A stretch of 44,024 nucleotides of DNA from Planctomycetota bacterium (lineage in GTDB: Bacteria; Planctomycetota; Planctomycetia; Pirellulales; Pirellulaceae): contig CAUJHS010000085.1 of assembly GCA_963204915.1 (NCBI GenBank), forward strand, positions 1 to 44,024. Direction: 5' to 3'. A model generated the notes under the pieces. The model was not told the DNA's origin and made no database searches. It saw only the letters and a program-made list of their open reading frames with translations. Below are positions 1 through 8,900 of this stretch, piece after piece (the stretch's first letter is position 1; the number at the start of each line of letters is the position of its first letter). The position numbers and the translations under genes are program-made.

Positions 1-55
1 GCCCCGGTGTTATTTTCCCGGGGGCCCCCCCCGGCGCGGGGGCCCCCGCGGCACG
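1..55. other. GC-homopolymer-rich window edge, probable assembly artefact
   Basis: The first bases are runs of G and C (several runs of five to eight identical bases) around a few AT bases, unlike anything else in the window. No open frame or motif fits. The simplest reading is low-quality or chimeric contig-end sequence; a genuine very GC-rich spacer cannot be excluded. Confidence 0.5.
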
Positions 56-83
56 ACGACAATGAAGAGCTCAAAACCTCGAA

Positions 84-1049
84 TTAGAAGCTGACGCGAA
101 GGCCGAATTCCGCAGAATGAACTTCCGCACCGTCAGGTTGGAACGTTGGAGCAGCGGCGGAAGCGAAAGGAGCCGACGCAAAGGTAAGCGTCTCTCCTTT
201 GAAATATCGGTAACCGCTGAAAAACTCGGTCCGATCACTCAGCGGTAGACTGGCGCCGGCACGGAATTGGTAGGCAAACGGCATATCGCTCGTCGAATTG
301 ATGGGCGACGTGGCGAATCCCGCGGGCGCTGCCGGATCTGCGAAAAAATCGGGGTAAAGGCTATTCAGTTCGGATTGAAAAAGACCCAATCCCGCTCCAA
401 AGTAAGGGCGCCAGGCGGTGAATGACAGGTCCACGTCGTGATACAGGTTAAACATCAACGCTCGAACGTTCACGTTACCGGTTGAACCCGTGTCGAATCC
501 TCCGGAGCCTGCTCGTTCGACTTCGTGGTTCATGAAACTGTACTCCGCCTCGATGCGAAATAAGTCAAAACGATACCCCAGCGCCAGATTCACGGCGAAT
601 CCTTCTTCGAACACGAGAAACGTCGTCGGGTCGCCCTCTTCGAAGACCGTGTCTCGATGCGCCCAACCACCGCTAAACCCAATGTACCAGGGGTCGGCGC
701 AGCGCCAGCCGGAATAACAAGGTTCACACCCGCAGTCGCCCTGACCGCCGCAAGACCCGCACGAGTCGCACAATGCGCCCGACTCGCATGTGACGCACGT
801 TGACGGCGCAACACAGCCGCATGCGCCTCCGTCGCAATGCGTGGCCCGGTGATGGGCGACGTAACCAACCGGAGCAATTCCGGAAGGAGCCGCATCAAAC
901 TCCATCGGAACGGCGGCCGAAGGGGTCGCCAACGAGGGAATAGGTTCAAAACCTTGTGCTTCGGCTGTGGAAGACACCCCTAGGAGTCCAGCCAGATTCA
1001 AACCGGCCAATGCGAACACTCGGCGCAGCGCCGCTCCTTTACGCACCAT
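84..1049 (-). CDS. Secreted cysteine-rich outer-membrane beta-barrel protein
   Basis: A 321-residue protein, probably in the outer membrane. Residues 1-31 form a signal peptide (charged MVRKGAALRR, hydrophobic stretch, AEA cleavage site before QG). Residues 72-117 hold twelve cysteines in a Cys/Gly-rich linker (CGC, CDSC, CGSC, CGCEPC), a style common in planctomycete envelope proteins. From about residue 120 there are alternating amphipathic strands with aromatic ends (WYIGFSGGWA, FAYQFRAGASL), and the chain ends in FGLRVSF with a terminal Phe, as in OMP beta-barrels (OmpW/OMP_b-brl-like). The ATG start is supported by AAGGA about 8 bases upstream. The cysteine cluster may form disulfides or bind metal; that is inference. 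The ligand or transported substrate is unknown. Confidence 0.75.
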   Translation of the reverse strand: MVRKGAALRRVFALAGLNLAGLLGVSSTAEAQGFEPIPSLATPSAAVPMEFDAAPSGIAPVGYVAHHRATHCDGGACGCVAPSTCVTCESGALCDSCGSCGGQGDCGCEPCYSGWRCADPWYIGFSGGWAHRDTVFEEGDPTTFLVFEEGFAVNLALGYRFDLFRIEAEYSFMNHEVERAGSGGFDTGSTGNVNVRALMFNLYHDVDLSFTAWRPYFGAGLGLFQSELNSLYPDFFADPAAPAGFATSPINSTSDMPFAYQFRAGASLPLSDRTEFFSGYRYFKGETLTFASAPFASAAAPTFQPDGAEVHSAEFGLRVSF

Positions 1050-1135
1050 GAACGATTCCTTTCAAGAGATGATCCAACTAGTTTCTAGCCGCAGTGCGAC
1101 AGACGCGACTTAAATCGTCCATGCAATTGATGGTC

Positions 1136-1888
1136 CTAAAGCGGATTGACGCGCGTTGCCGGTGGAACAGCCAGCGAACTTCCGATCGATTCTATTGTGT
1201 GCGGCGCAAGGTCCACGCTGCTTGCATGAGGGCTAAGGGTTGTACCGCGAAACAACCGCGTGGGAATGACGTAAATGAGGGGAACGATCGCGTAAACCAC
1301 AATGCTTGCAGCGCTGCTGAAGAGTGATAAGGCCGCGCCCAAGGTATACAGCGCCGGTGCAGCAAGCACCGTCCGCAGGACGGTACGAACCGTTTCTGGA
1401 TCGACATGATCGGCCAACAGTCGCCGGTTCCAAGACGCGTACATCCAAATGGCGGCCAAGCTGACGCCTGCAACGGTGTGGCTCAAACCGTAAAAAACCA
1501 CAACCACGTTCGATTCATGGAGAATGCACTCAGCCAGCAGATCTGTAGGAAATGGCAGAAACGATACGCTCATTAGGAACAGCATGTTCAGCCAGATCAA
1601 ACCATGATCGGCGCGCCGGATATGGTGAAAGACCCAGTGATGCAACAGGCAGTACGCCGCAATGAGCACGAAGCTAAGCGCGTATCCTAAGAAATGCGGC
1701 CAAAGGCCCACAAGGTACTCCATCACTTCGCGACTGCTCAAGTTCGGAGAACCAGCAATTCCCTGGCTAGCGTCGGCAAAACTCAGAATCAACAACGTAA
1801 TGACAATCGCCAACACGCCGTCGCTAAGCGCCTCCAACCGCGTTGTCGTGACGCCGAAAGTATTTTGCATACCCTGCGAGTAAGACAT
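1136..1888 (-). CDS. TMEM175/DUF1211-family membrane protein, possible K+ channel
   Basis: About 250 residues and largely hydrophobic, with roughly six membrane segments. Near the N-terminus is RLEALSDGVLAIVITLLIL, which matches the TMEM175/DUF1211 signature (R-x3-F-S-D-x-V-x-A-I-x2-T-L-L) except that Leu replaces the usual Phe. A second family-like motif is FLPFPTDLL. Bacterial TMEM175 proteins form K+-permeable tetramers with two six-helix repeats per eukaryotic chain; this one has the single-repeat length. The open frame extends upstream to 1996, but those 36 residues are Arg/Gly-rich and unlike the family, so I start at the ATG at 1886-1888. The C-terminal tail of about 35 residues is polar. 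It lies downstream of a DJ-1-type gene on the same strand, with a weak hairpin between them. Family fairly sure; channel activity inferred. Confidence 0.7.
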   Translation of the reverse strand: MSYSQGMQNTFGVTTTRLEALSDGVLAIVITLLILSFADASQGIAGSPNLSSREVMEYLVGLWPHFLGYALSFVLIAAYCLLHHWVFHHIRRADHGLIWLNMLFLMSVSFLPFPTDLLAECILHESNVVVVFYGLSHTVAGVSLAAIWMYASWNRRLLADHVDPETVRTVLRTVLAAPALYTLGAALSLFSSAASIVVYAIVPLIYVIPTRLFRGTTLSPHASSVDLAPHTIESIGSSLAVPPATRVNPL

Positions 1889-2003
1889 GGCGAAAAAACC
1901 GTCACCGCGAGACAGACCAAGGTTGGCACGTAAAAAGCCGACGACGCACCGCGAGCCAATGCGAAAACGCCCCCGCGCTACGCAAGGGCGTCCCACTCAC
2001 GAC

Positions 2004-2021
2004 CTCGGCAAATGAGCCGAG
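2004..2021 (-). terminator. Small hairpin after the second DJ-1/PfpI gene
   Basis: CTCGGC pairs with GCCGAG across a six-base loop, starting a few bases after the stop codon at 2029. No T-run follows, so this is at best a weak or Rho-assisted terminator, or only an mRNA 3' hairpin. Confidence 0.25.
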
Positions 2022-2028
2022 AAACCGC

Positions 2029-2634
2029 TTAGGCGACCAACTCGGGCATTGCCGCTTGGCGCGCTGGTTTAGCGGCCAGCAATTCGATTATCTTTCGGGC
2101 AAAGAGATGACAATGTTTGCCCGTGCGGGCCGTGACTAAGTCGCCGTCGACGACGACGTCTTGATCTTCGAAGATCGCACCGTACGCCAGCGCATCGCCA
2201 TGCAAATTATTGTGGCAAACCAATCGTCGGCCGCGCACCAGGTCGCGGACCGGAGCGGTCAACCACAGGCCATGGCAAATGATTCCCTTGAGGATGTTGG
2301 GGTTTGCGAACGCGCGTTGCAGGAACGCCGTCGCTGGCGGAAGCTTGTTCAAATCTTCGGTGTAACGAAGCCGGTCTGACACCATTCCCGAGGGAACGAC
2401 GATAGCGTCGAATGTGGCCAACTCCGCGTCGTCGATCGTCTCGAAGCTTTCCCGGCAGGTAAACGGCGCACGGTATTCATGCCCTTGAAACGTAATTGAG
2501 GCGTTCCCCCAAAGCCGGCTCAAAAAGTGAACGTCCGCGCCTTCTTCGATAAAACGAAAATCGTAGTAAAATATTTCGTTTTCGAAAAAATCACCCTCAA
2601 TCAAAATCCCGATTTTTTTCCCAAGGAGTTGCAT
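2029..2634 (-). CDS. DJ-1/PfpI-family protein (second copy, short form)
   Basis: A 201-residue single-domain DJ-1/PfpI (class I glutamine-amidotransferase-like fold) protein. Visible are strand 1 with KKIGILIEGDFFENE (nucleophile-elbow partner Glu region), VVPSGMVSD, and the nucleophile elbow IICHGLWL with Cys120-His121, the Cys-His pair typical of PfpI-type members. Family members act as intracellular peptidases, glyoxalase III or deglycase-like enzymes; the sequence does not decide which. A TTG nine bases upstream (2641-2643) is also in frame, but the ATG at 2632-2634 has an AAAGG at better distance and starts just before the first beta-strand. It lies 109 bases downstream of the thiamine-diphosphate enzyme on the same strand. 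It is clearly different in sequence and length from the DJ-1 homologue at 4631-5494. Confidence 0.8.
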   Translation of the reverse strand: MQLLGKKIGILIEGDFFENEIFYYDFRFIEEGADVHFLSRLWGNASITFQGHEYRAPFTCRESFETIDDAELATFDAIVVPSGMVSDRLRYTEDLNKLPPATAFLQRAFANPNILKGIICHGLWLTAPVRDLVRGRRLVCHNNLHGDALAYGAIFEDQDVVVDGDLVTARTGKHCHLFARKIIELLAAKPARQAAMPELVA

Positions 2635-2743
2635 AATGTTCAAGCCTTTGTGTCAATGAATTCGCCGTTTGAACGATGCCGGATACCGCCGAGAGTCTAT
2701 GGCCGGTTGACCGAGACTCGAAATCTATGACGCGCCATTTCAT

Positions 2744-4513
2744 TTATTGTCCGCAGCGTACGCCAATCAGGTCGGGTCGGATATCGCCTTCCAGAACTAC
2801 ATCCAGCAAGTACGGGCCCGGATGGGCCAGCGCTTCTTCGATCGCAGGACCCAACGCCTCGGGCGTAGCCACGCGAGTTCCGGCCACTCCCATCGCGTGG
2901 GCCATCTCGGCGAAATTCAACTCCGGTTTCGACAGATCGAAACTCAACGGAAAATCATGCGCCGAAACGCCTTGCTCGCGCCAGTACTGCGAAATATTAA
3001 GCTGTAACAGCCGGTAAGAGCGGTTGTTGCACACCACAAACTTGGCCGCGATGTTGTGACGCGCCGCAGTCCAGAGGGATTGGATCGTGTACATTGCGCC
3101 GCCGTCGCCGGTGAATCCAAATACCGTCTTGTCCGGCATAGCCAGCTTGAGGCCCATGGCGCCGGGAATGCCTACGCCGAGTGACCCGCCGCGGGTTTGA
3201 TAAAAGTGGCCCAGTCGCGTGGGCGGCAGGTATCGCGTCAACGGCGGCGAATTGGTCAGCGCTTCGTCAAAAATCACCACGTCTTCCGGCAATCGCGGAG
3301 CTAGTTCTTCCATGAATTGCGAGAAGTGCAGCGGCGAAGCGTTTCGATACTGCCGGTCGCGCGCGAGTTCTTGTTCTCGGGCGTGTTGTTTCGACCGGGC
3401 GAACTGATCAAAGCGCGCTTGGGCCGCCTGACGTTGACCCGGTGTAAGGATCGTACGCAACTCTGCGGCGAGACGAGTAAGCGTCACTTTAGGATCGCTT
3501 ACCAGTCCCAAATCAACGGGGTGGTTTTTCGCGATTTCATAAGCGTTGAGGTCGATATGAATAACTTTGGCGCCGGCTGCGTAAACGTCGCCTAACGAGG
3601 GAAATACCTCCGGCAACATGTAAGTGCCTACAATCAAATTGACATCGCCGCGGCGGGTAATGGGCAAGCTATTCTCGGCGAACATATGGCCCGTTGTGCC
3701 TTGATACAACGGATGAGCGAAGCTGATATTGAGTTCACCCGCATCAACTCCCCAAACTTCGGCGCCCAGGAGTTCCGCCACCTCCGTCAATTCGGCCTGG
3801 GCTTGCGAGTAGGCAACGCCGTCGCCCATGAAGATGATCGGCCGCGCCGCGCTAGCAAGTGTTTGGGCTGCTTGCCGCACGAGTTGGTCGTCGGGGGCCA
3901 CGCGCGTCGAGGGGATCGACGTGGGACGCACAGGCTCCACCGCCAGACAGTCCAGAATATCTTGAGGTAGACACACGTACACGGGCCCCATAGGCGGCGT
4001 CGATGCAATCTTAATCGCCCGACGTAGCACACGCAGCGTGGAGGCGGAGTCCGTCACCATGGTGGACCACTTCGTCACAGGCTTGGCCATGCCCACGAGG
4101 TCGGCCGCCATTTGGGCGTCCATTGCCTGATACTTCGCGCCGGCGTCGCCGCCAATCACCACGAGTGGCGCGTGTCCGCGATACGCCTGGTACAGAGCCC
4201 CTATGGCATTGCCAAGTCCCGGCGAACTGTGTAACTGGACTACCGTCGGCTTTTGTGTCGCGCGGGCATACCCATCGGCAATCATCACCGCGACGGTTTC
4301 CTGAAGCGTGAGGATGTACCGTAAGTTCGGATAATCCCACAGCGCATCAAGGAATCCCTGTTCGACCGTGCCGGGATTTCCGAACATGTAAGGAACACCG
4401 TCGGCCGTGAGCTGGTCCAAAATCGCGAAACGGCCCGTTTTGACCGGCGGACTTACAACTGGCGCTACGGCGGCAAACGGAATAACGGTCGTGTCCATTA
4501 GCGCAGACGACAT
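2744..4513 (-). CDS. Thiamine-diphosphate-dependent 2-oxoacid decarboxylase-like enzyme (benzoylformate decarboxylase type)
   Basis: A 589-residue three-domain ThDP enzyme. The N-terminal PYR domain has FGNPGTVEQGFL and LTLQETVAVMIADGYA, with Glu72 matching the cofactor-activating Glu of the family, and QLHSSPG, with His95 matching the active-site His70 of benzoylformate decarboxylase. The central domain is the usual Rossmann-like TPP_enzyme_M. The C-terminal PP domain carries the ThDP/Mg motif GDG (469-471) to NN (496-497) with YTIQSLWTAA between, again very close to benzoylformate decarboxylase. Differences: Ser26 of that enzyme is Thr49 here, and I see no counterpart of its second active-site His (His281) in the segment VGTYMLPEVFPSLG. 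The substrate is therefore probably not benzoylformate itself; acetolactate-synthase-like or other 2-oxoacid chemistry is possible. No quinone- or FAD-binding feature is evident. It is flanked by two DJ-1/PfpI genes on the same strand. Confidence 0.8.
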   Translation of the reverse strand: MSSALMDTTVIPFAAVAPVVSPPVKTGRFAILDQLTADGVPYMFGNPGTVEQGFLDALWDYPNLRYILTLQETVAVMIADGYARATQKPTVVQLHSSPGLGNAIGALYQAYRGHAPLVVIGGDAGAKYQAMDAQMAADLVGMAKPVTKWSTMVTDSASTLRVLRRAIKIASTPPMGPVYVCLPQDILDCLAVEPVRPTSIPSTRVAPDDQLVRQAAQTLASAARPIIFMGDGVAYSQAQAELTEVAELLGAEVWGVDAGELNISFAHPLYQGTTGHMFAENSLPITRRGDVNLIVGTYMLPEVFPSLGDVYAAGAKVIHIDLNAYEIAKNHPVDLGLVSDPKVTLTRLAAELRTILTPGQRQAAQARFDQFARSKQHAREQELARDRQYRNASPLHFSQFMEELAPRLPEDVVIFDEALTNSPPLTRYLPPTRLGHFYQTRGGSLGVGIPGAMGLKLAMPDKTVFGFTGDGGAMYTIQSLWTAARHNIAAKFVVCNNRSYRLLQLNISQYWREQGVSAHDFPLSFDLSKPELNFAEMAHAMGVAGTRVATPEALGPAIEEALAHPGPYLLDVVLEGDIRPDLIGVRCGQ

Positions 4514-4570
4514 GGCGGGAAACTTTCAGGCGGGAGAAGGAGAGGGGTAGAGACAACAAGGCGAGGGATT

Positions 4571-4611
4571 CGCAAAAAGACCTATAGGGTCACTCGCCGC
4601 GCGAGTGACCC
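4571..4611 (-). terminator. Hairpin terminator or attenuator between the DJ-1 and ThDP-enzyme genes
   Basis: An 11-bp perfect stem (GGGTCACTCGC / GCGAGTGACCC) with a three-base loop at 4587-4611. Read on the minus strand it is followed by TATAGGTC and a run of five T. It lies just after the first DJ-1 gene stop (4631) and before the ThDP enzyme start (4513), so transcription of the first gene may end here or be partly read through. Confidence 0.5.
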
Positions 4612-4630
4612 CTGTTGGTAAACGCCACGC

Positions 4631-5494
4631 TTACCAGCCGTGACGACGAAGCCCGTTCGACAGGACTTCGACCAAGAGCCGACCGCACTCCAGAGAAGAG
4701 GCCGTGCTGCGGCTGGTAATGAAGGGATAGTCCACAATCACCGAGGTTTTGTGACCCACGTTCCCGATGAATTGACCCGTGGGGCCAACCGCATCCCGAA
4801 GAATGAATTCAAGCGGATAGAACGGCGTACCGAAATTGATCCAGCCGTCCCCGAAGCCTTTCTTCGATCCATCCAACGCGTGCGGGCCTTCGAAGCCCGT
4901 ACCGTCTAGGTAGTCATAATCCAGCGGGTGTCCCGTTACGTGACGACCCTCCAGCAGGCTGCGCTTTTCGCGGATGTCGCGAGCGAACGCGAGGCAGGCA
5001 ACGCCGTAGCATTCCGCCGCGATAGGCTTGTTGCGTTTCACGAAACCGAGGATCAGGTCGTGTAGCCGACTATTGTTGGCCAGATCCACCATGGCGCCGC
5101 TGCCGCCGACGATGACCATGGCGTCGAATTTGGTCAGGTCGTTGGCGACGATCTCGTCGATACGTTGATGGTAGGCCTCCATTTCTCGCAGGTATTTGGG
5201 CGAGCTGGGATAGGGACGTTGAGGAACCCATTCCTTCAGGCTGCGCGGGTTATCCATGCGACCACTAAACGCAAAGTCACGAACCTTCTCAGCCATTTCG
5301 GCGGTCGTAACTGGTTTTCCCAGCGGCGGGTCAATGTAGCTTGGGTCCATGCTCACGGTCAGGGCGGTCGGCTTTTGACCCGTGGGAGTTAGAAACTCAA
5401 TATTGTAGCCGGCGCGGTCGCAAGCCTCTAAAGGACCAATCAGTTCTTCGCCCCAGTAGCCCCATTCCGAAACGACGAAAAGGATGTTCTTCAC
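4631..5494 (-). CDS. DJ-1/PfpI-family protein (first copy, Hsp31-like long form)
   Basis: A 287-residue DJ-1/PfpI protein of the longer Hsp31-like type. The N-terminus is MKNILFVVSEWGYWGEELIGP, carrying the conserved Glu (E16/E17) that faces the nucleophile. VIVGGSGAM follows, and the elbow is PIAAECYGVACLAF with Cys162 followed by Tyr rather than His. Extra segments (residues 45-110, and 190-250 with DYDYLDG and GDGWINFG) form the cap-like additions seen in Hsp31-type proteins. Such proteins act as glutathione-independent glyoxalase III, deglycases or chaperones in the cytoplasm; which applies is not visible. The start is GTG at 5492-5494, chosen because AGGAG lies seven bases upstream. It is the first gene of a same-strand group with the ThDP enzyme and the short DJ-1 gene, separated from the former by a hairpin. 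Confidence 0.8.
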   Translation of the reverse strand: MKNILFVVSEWGYWGEELIGPLEACDRAGYNIEFLTPTGQKPTALTVSMDPSYIDPPLGKPVTTAEMAEKVRDFAFSGRMDNPRSLKEWVPQRPYPSSPKYLREMEAYHQRIDEIVANDLTKFDAMVIVGGSGAMVDLANNSRLHDLILGFVKRNKPIAAECYGVACLAFARDIREKRSLLEGRHVTGHPLDYDYLDGTGFEGPHALDGSKKGFGDGWINFGTPFYPLEFILRDAVGPTGQFIGNVGHKTSVIVDYPFITSRSTASSLECGRLLVEVLSNGLRRHGW

Positions 5495-5501
5495 AGAGGT
5501 T

Positions 5502-5506
5502 CTCCT
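5502..5506 (-). promoter_or_regulatory. Ribosome binding site fixing a GTG start
   Basis: AGGAG on the minus strand, seven bases upstream of the GTG start codon of the long DJ-1/PfpI gene. It is stronger than the sites of most genes here and decides the start. Confidence 0.7.
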
Positions 5507-5916
5507 GACAAAGTGTTGGATATGGTTTCGTGATTGGCGATTCGGCGTCCGCCTTCAACCGAGACCTAAGCACCGGAGCGAAGGGAGCTCCAGCGTTGTG
5601 CGGCGCATGCCTGCCCACAATTCACTTCAAGAACTGCCCCCACGACATCGGTAACCGTGCATCCGCGAGCGGCGCCCGGTCCGTCAAGGTCGCACAACTC
5701 TACCACAAAACTTGCCCTGTCAAGGTTTTCCCAGGAGCAAGAGTTGATGTTTCTGGCGCGATCGCGCCTTCCCTGAACCGAAAAACCGTTGTTGATGGAT
5801 CTACCAGCCGTAATGAACCGGCCTTGGCGATCCTAAATAGGAGTTCGAAGCATTCGCTTCAGTCGTTACCTCGGTGATCTAGCCGGATAAAACCAAGCGT
5901 CGCTCGCATACGACCA
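5507..5916. other. Intergenic region without a gene
   Basis: This stretch lies between the DJ-1 gene start and the terminator of the giant gene. A 115-codon plus-strand frame (5530-5877) has no ribosome site, no recognisable domain and shadow-like composition, so I do not call it. The promoter of the DJ-1/ThDP group should lie in the part near 5507-5600, but I see no convincing -35/-10 pair. Confidence 0.5.
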
Positions 5917-5945
5917 AAAAGAAACCCGGCCTTGAAGGCCGGGTT
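5917..5945 (-). terminator. Strong intrinsic terminator of the giant gene
   Basis: Inverted repeat AAACCCGGCCTT / AAGGCCGGGTTT around a single G (in practice a 10-bp stem with a TTGAA-type loop). On the minus strand it is followed by TTTCTTTTT. It begins about 26 bases after the stop codon of the giant gene. The plus-strand side also ends in TTTTT, so it could work in both directions. Confidence 0.85.
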
Positions 5946-5971
5946 TTTGAAATCAAAAGATCATCGTGACC

Positions 5972-8900
5972 TTAGCTTTGTGACTTGACTCGCAATAGGT
6001 CGGCGATGACCGCGTCAAGCGAATCCTCAAGTTCATCGCCGTCCTTTTCATCCGAAAGAACCAGACTGATGTCACCCAAATCGGCTCCTGAGGCCGCAAC
6101 CACATCCGCCGCCAACGTGTCTAGTAAGGCAACGCCCAGCGACGGCGCGTCGAACCCATCTTCAAGCACCGCAGCAAGCGATGTTTCATCGCGCTGACTG
6201 GTGAGGTACAAGCCGATGAACTCTTCCGTTGCCACTAAAGCGGGTTCGCTCGAGCCTGCGTTGTCCGCGACCGAAGCGGTCACGACCAACTCGGACACTG
6301 CGGTAAGAGCATCTGCGAACTCGGGGGCTTCGCCCTCGCCTTCACCTTCGCTGGGTTGATCGCGGAGGTACTGAATGATCGGCAACAAATCGGAAATCGA
6401 AACCAGGCCGTCATCATTCACATCCAAGTAAGGAGCGGTGTCGTCCTTAAAGGCCTGGTGCGGCCGTCCGTCGTTCGCCCGTTGATCGTCAATGATTGGT
6501 AATAGATCGGCGGTTGAAACGATGCCGTCGGCGTTCACATCCAAGTTATTGGCCGGGTTAGTGTCGCTCTGGCCTTCACCCACGGGCGTGTCGATCGTTC
6601 CGCCGCCAGCGGCGACGGGCGGATCGAAGTTGCCGAACAACGGCAAGCCAAAATCTTCGCCGAAGGTCAACAAGAGATCGTCGCCGAACGGTTCAGGTCG
6701 GAAGTGGATTTCCACCGCGGCGTTGGCCACGGCGGGCAAGATCCCGACAAGGTCCGCAGGGATGGCCAGCGCCGTGGCTCGGTCCGACAGCCACAACGGT
6801 TGCGGCGCGCCGTTCGGTCCTGGCTGCGACACCAAGATGTGGAAGAACGCTTGCTCATCCGGCGTCGCGGCGCCCTGCTGCGGTACGTACAGTCCGATAT
6901 CGTCAATGCCGTCCTGGTTGTAATCGGCGGCGACCGGGCGCTCATTGGTGCCGGGGAAACCGAAGATTAAAACACGATCAATCCCGCCGTATCCGTTGGC
7001 CGCCAGGTCGATCTCAAACCGGTTGCGGAAGTCGTTGAATGTAGCCAGGTCTTCCGCACCATCGCCATCGAAGTCGCCGACAAAACCGGCGCCACGAATC
7101 GGGCTGGCGATACCCACAGTTTCCGCACCGTCAATGGTGAAACTGTGGTTCGTATCGAGGTACCACCGGGCGCCGTCGAACAAACCAACTTCATCGCCGT
7201 TGTCGGCATTGCCGTCAAAATTGCCCGCAATTGGCTTCGCGTTGATCGAAGCCGTGGCGCCAGCAATCGGCTCGGGCACGCCGTCATTATTGGTGTCGAC
7301 CAGGAACCGGAACGAACCACCGATGTTGCCGTACGCAGCGAGTTTATCGTACCCATCTGCTACGGCGCCAAAGTTCGTCGCAAAGTTGCCAATGAATACG
7401 TCGTCAGTCGGGAAACCAAAGCGATAGACGATGTCCCGATCGGTAAAGTCTTTGTCGTTACGCGGGTCAAACACGCCATTGCCGTTCGTGTCGACAAAGA
7501 TGCTGCGACCACCGGAGTTCACGGCCACTTCAGGACGCGAGTCAACCGTGAACCGAGCCACAAAGTTGGAGCCCGGGATGCCGTTGCCTGATGGGAAAAC
7601 AGGTGTTTCCTGCGGTTCGTTCGCGTTCGACTCGCCGTCCAAGCGGTTGCCCACCTGGTCGGTGATGTTGTCGAGCACGTACAGCGTATAACGGTCGTCG
7701 AGCAAGGGTTCAAAGATTGTGAGCTCAACGTTCGCCATCGCCACGCCATTCATGATTGACTGCGTCAATGTCACAGCTTGAATGGCGACGATGCCGTTAT
7801 GGTCGCCCACCAACTGGAAGTTGTCGACATTGACCGTTTCGGGCTTAAGCGCCGGCAAGTTGAATGGAGCAGCCAACCGATTGGGCGGATCCGTCAACTT
7901 GACGGTCAAGCTATTCACCAGCGGTGTTGGCGCTGGCGTGGGTTTCGGGTCGAACAAGTCGAACGCCTGAACCGCAGTCAGACCCACGAGCGGCGTACCA
8001 TTGCCAGCCCCGATGTTGCCGACAGGAGTTGCGGCTCCCGTGGTGAGGTTGATGCGGTACAACGACGACACGCCGCCGAACACGAACGATGCAAACGCCA
8101 GGTTCGTGCCGGAAGCGATATCAAACCCGGACACATCGTTCACATTGAAGCCCAGGTTACCCACCAACACTTGCGTGCCAGCATTCGGCGGATCCTGAAT
8201 GTTCAGCACATCGGTAGTGGAATCGATCGTGTACAACGTGGTCGACGTCGCGCCCGCGTTCGAGTTGGTGTACGCGGCGGCCACCACATTGGGATTGGCG
8301 GGGTTCAACGCGCCATCAGCGGTTGCTACCCCTGTTGCTACGTCGACGCGGAGGTTTTGATCGGCGTCACTGACAATTCGCAACCGATCGGCCACGGGAT
8401 TGAAATCGACGCCAAATCGGGTACCGGCCAACGCAACCGAGAGGGTTGACGCGAGCGTCGCAGCGCCCGTGATGGGATTCACCGTGTAAATGCGGTCGCT
8501 CGCACCTCCGTCGACCACAGCGTACAAGAGGCCGTTGGCGGGACGAACGTCGATTCCGACCACCGTATCACCCGCTTGGAGACCGGTGATCGGTGCAGTT
8601 CCCTGGATCACGCCAGGAGCTGTCGAATCGAACCGCACCAAGGTGTTGCCCGTTGTCAAGCCGATGAGGGTGGTGTTCGTGATGAACACACCATCAACCT
8701 TCGGTCCTTGGGTGTCAAGGAAGAACCGGAATAAGGTTAACTCGGCCGGATCGTCGCCACGGACGTTACCCGCGACGTCTTCCGCCGTGATGAACACGGT
8801 GCGGAGCCCGTCCAGGGGGAACAAGTCTTCGTCATTAAAGTTGATGACCGAGTCAAGCGACCAGTATCCATCGGGCTCTTGTTCATTGCCGTCCAGCGGG

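Noticed and set aside
1889-1996. 36-codon N-terminal extension of the TMEM175-like frame
   Set aside because: Arg/Gly-rich and not membrane-like; the ATG at 1888 gives the normal family N-terminus.
5530-5877. 115-codon plus-strand frame in the gap before the giant gene
   Set aside because: No domain, no ribosome site, and the composition looks like translated non-coding DNA.
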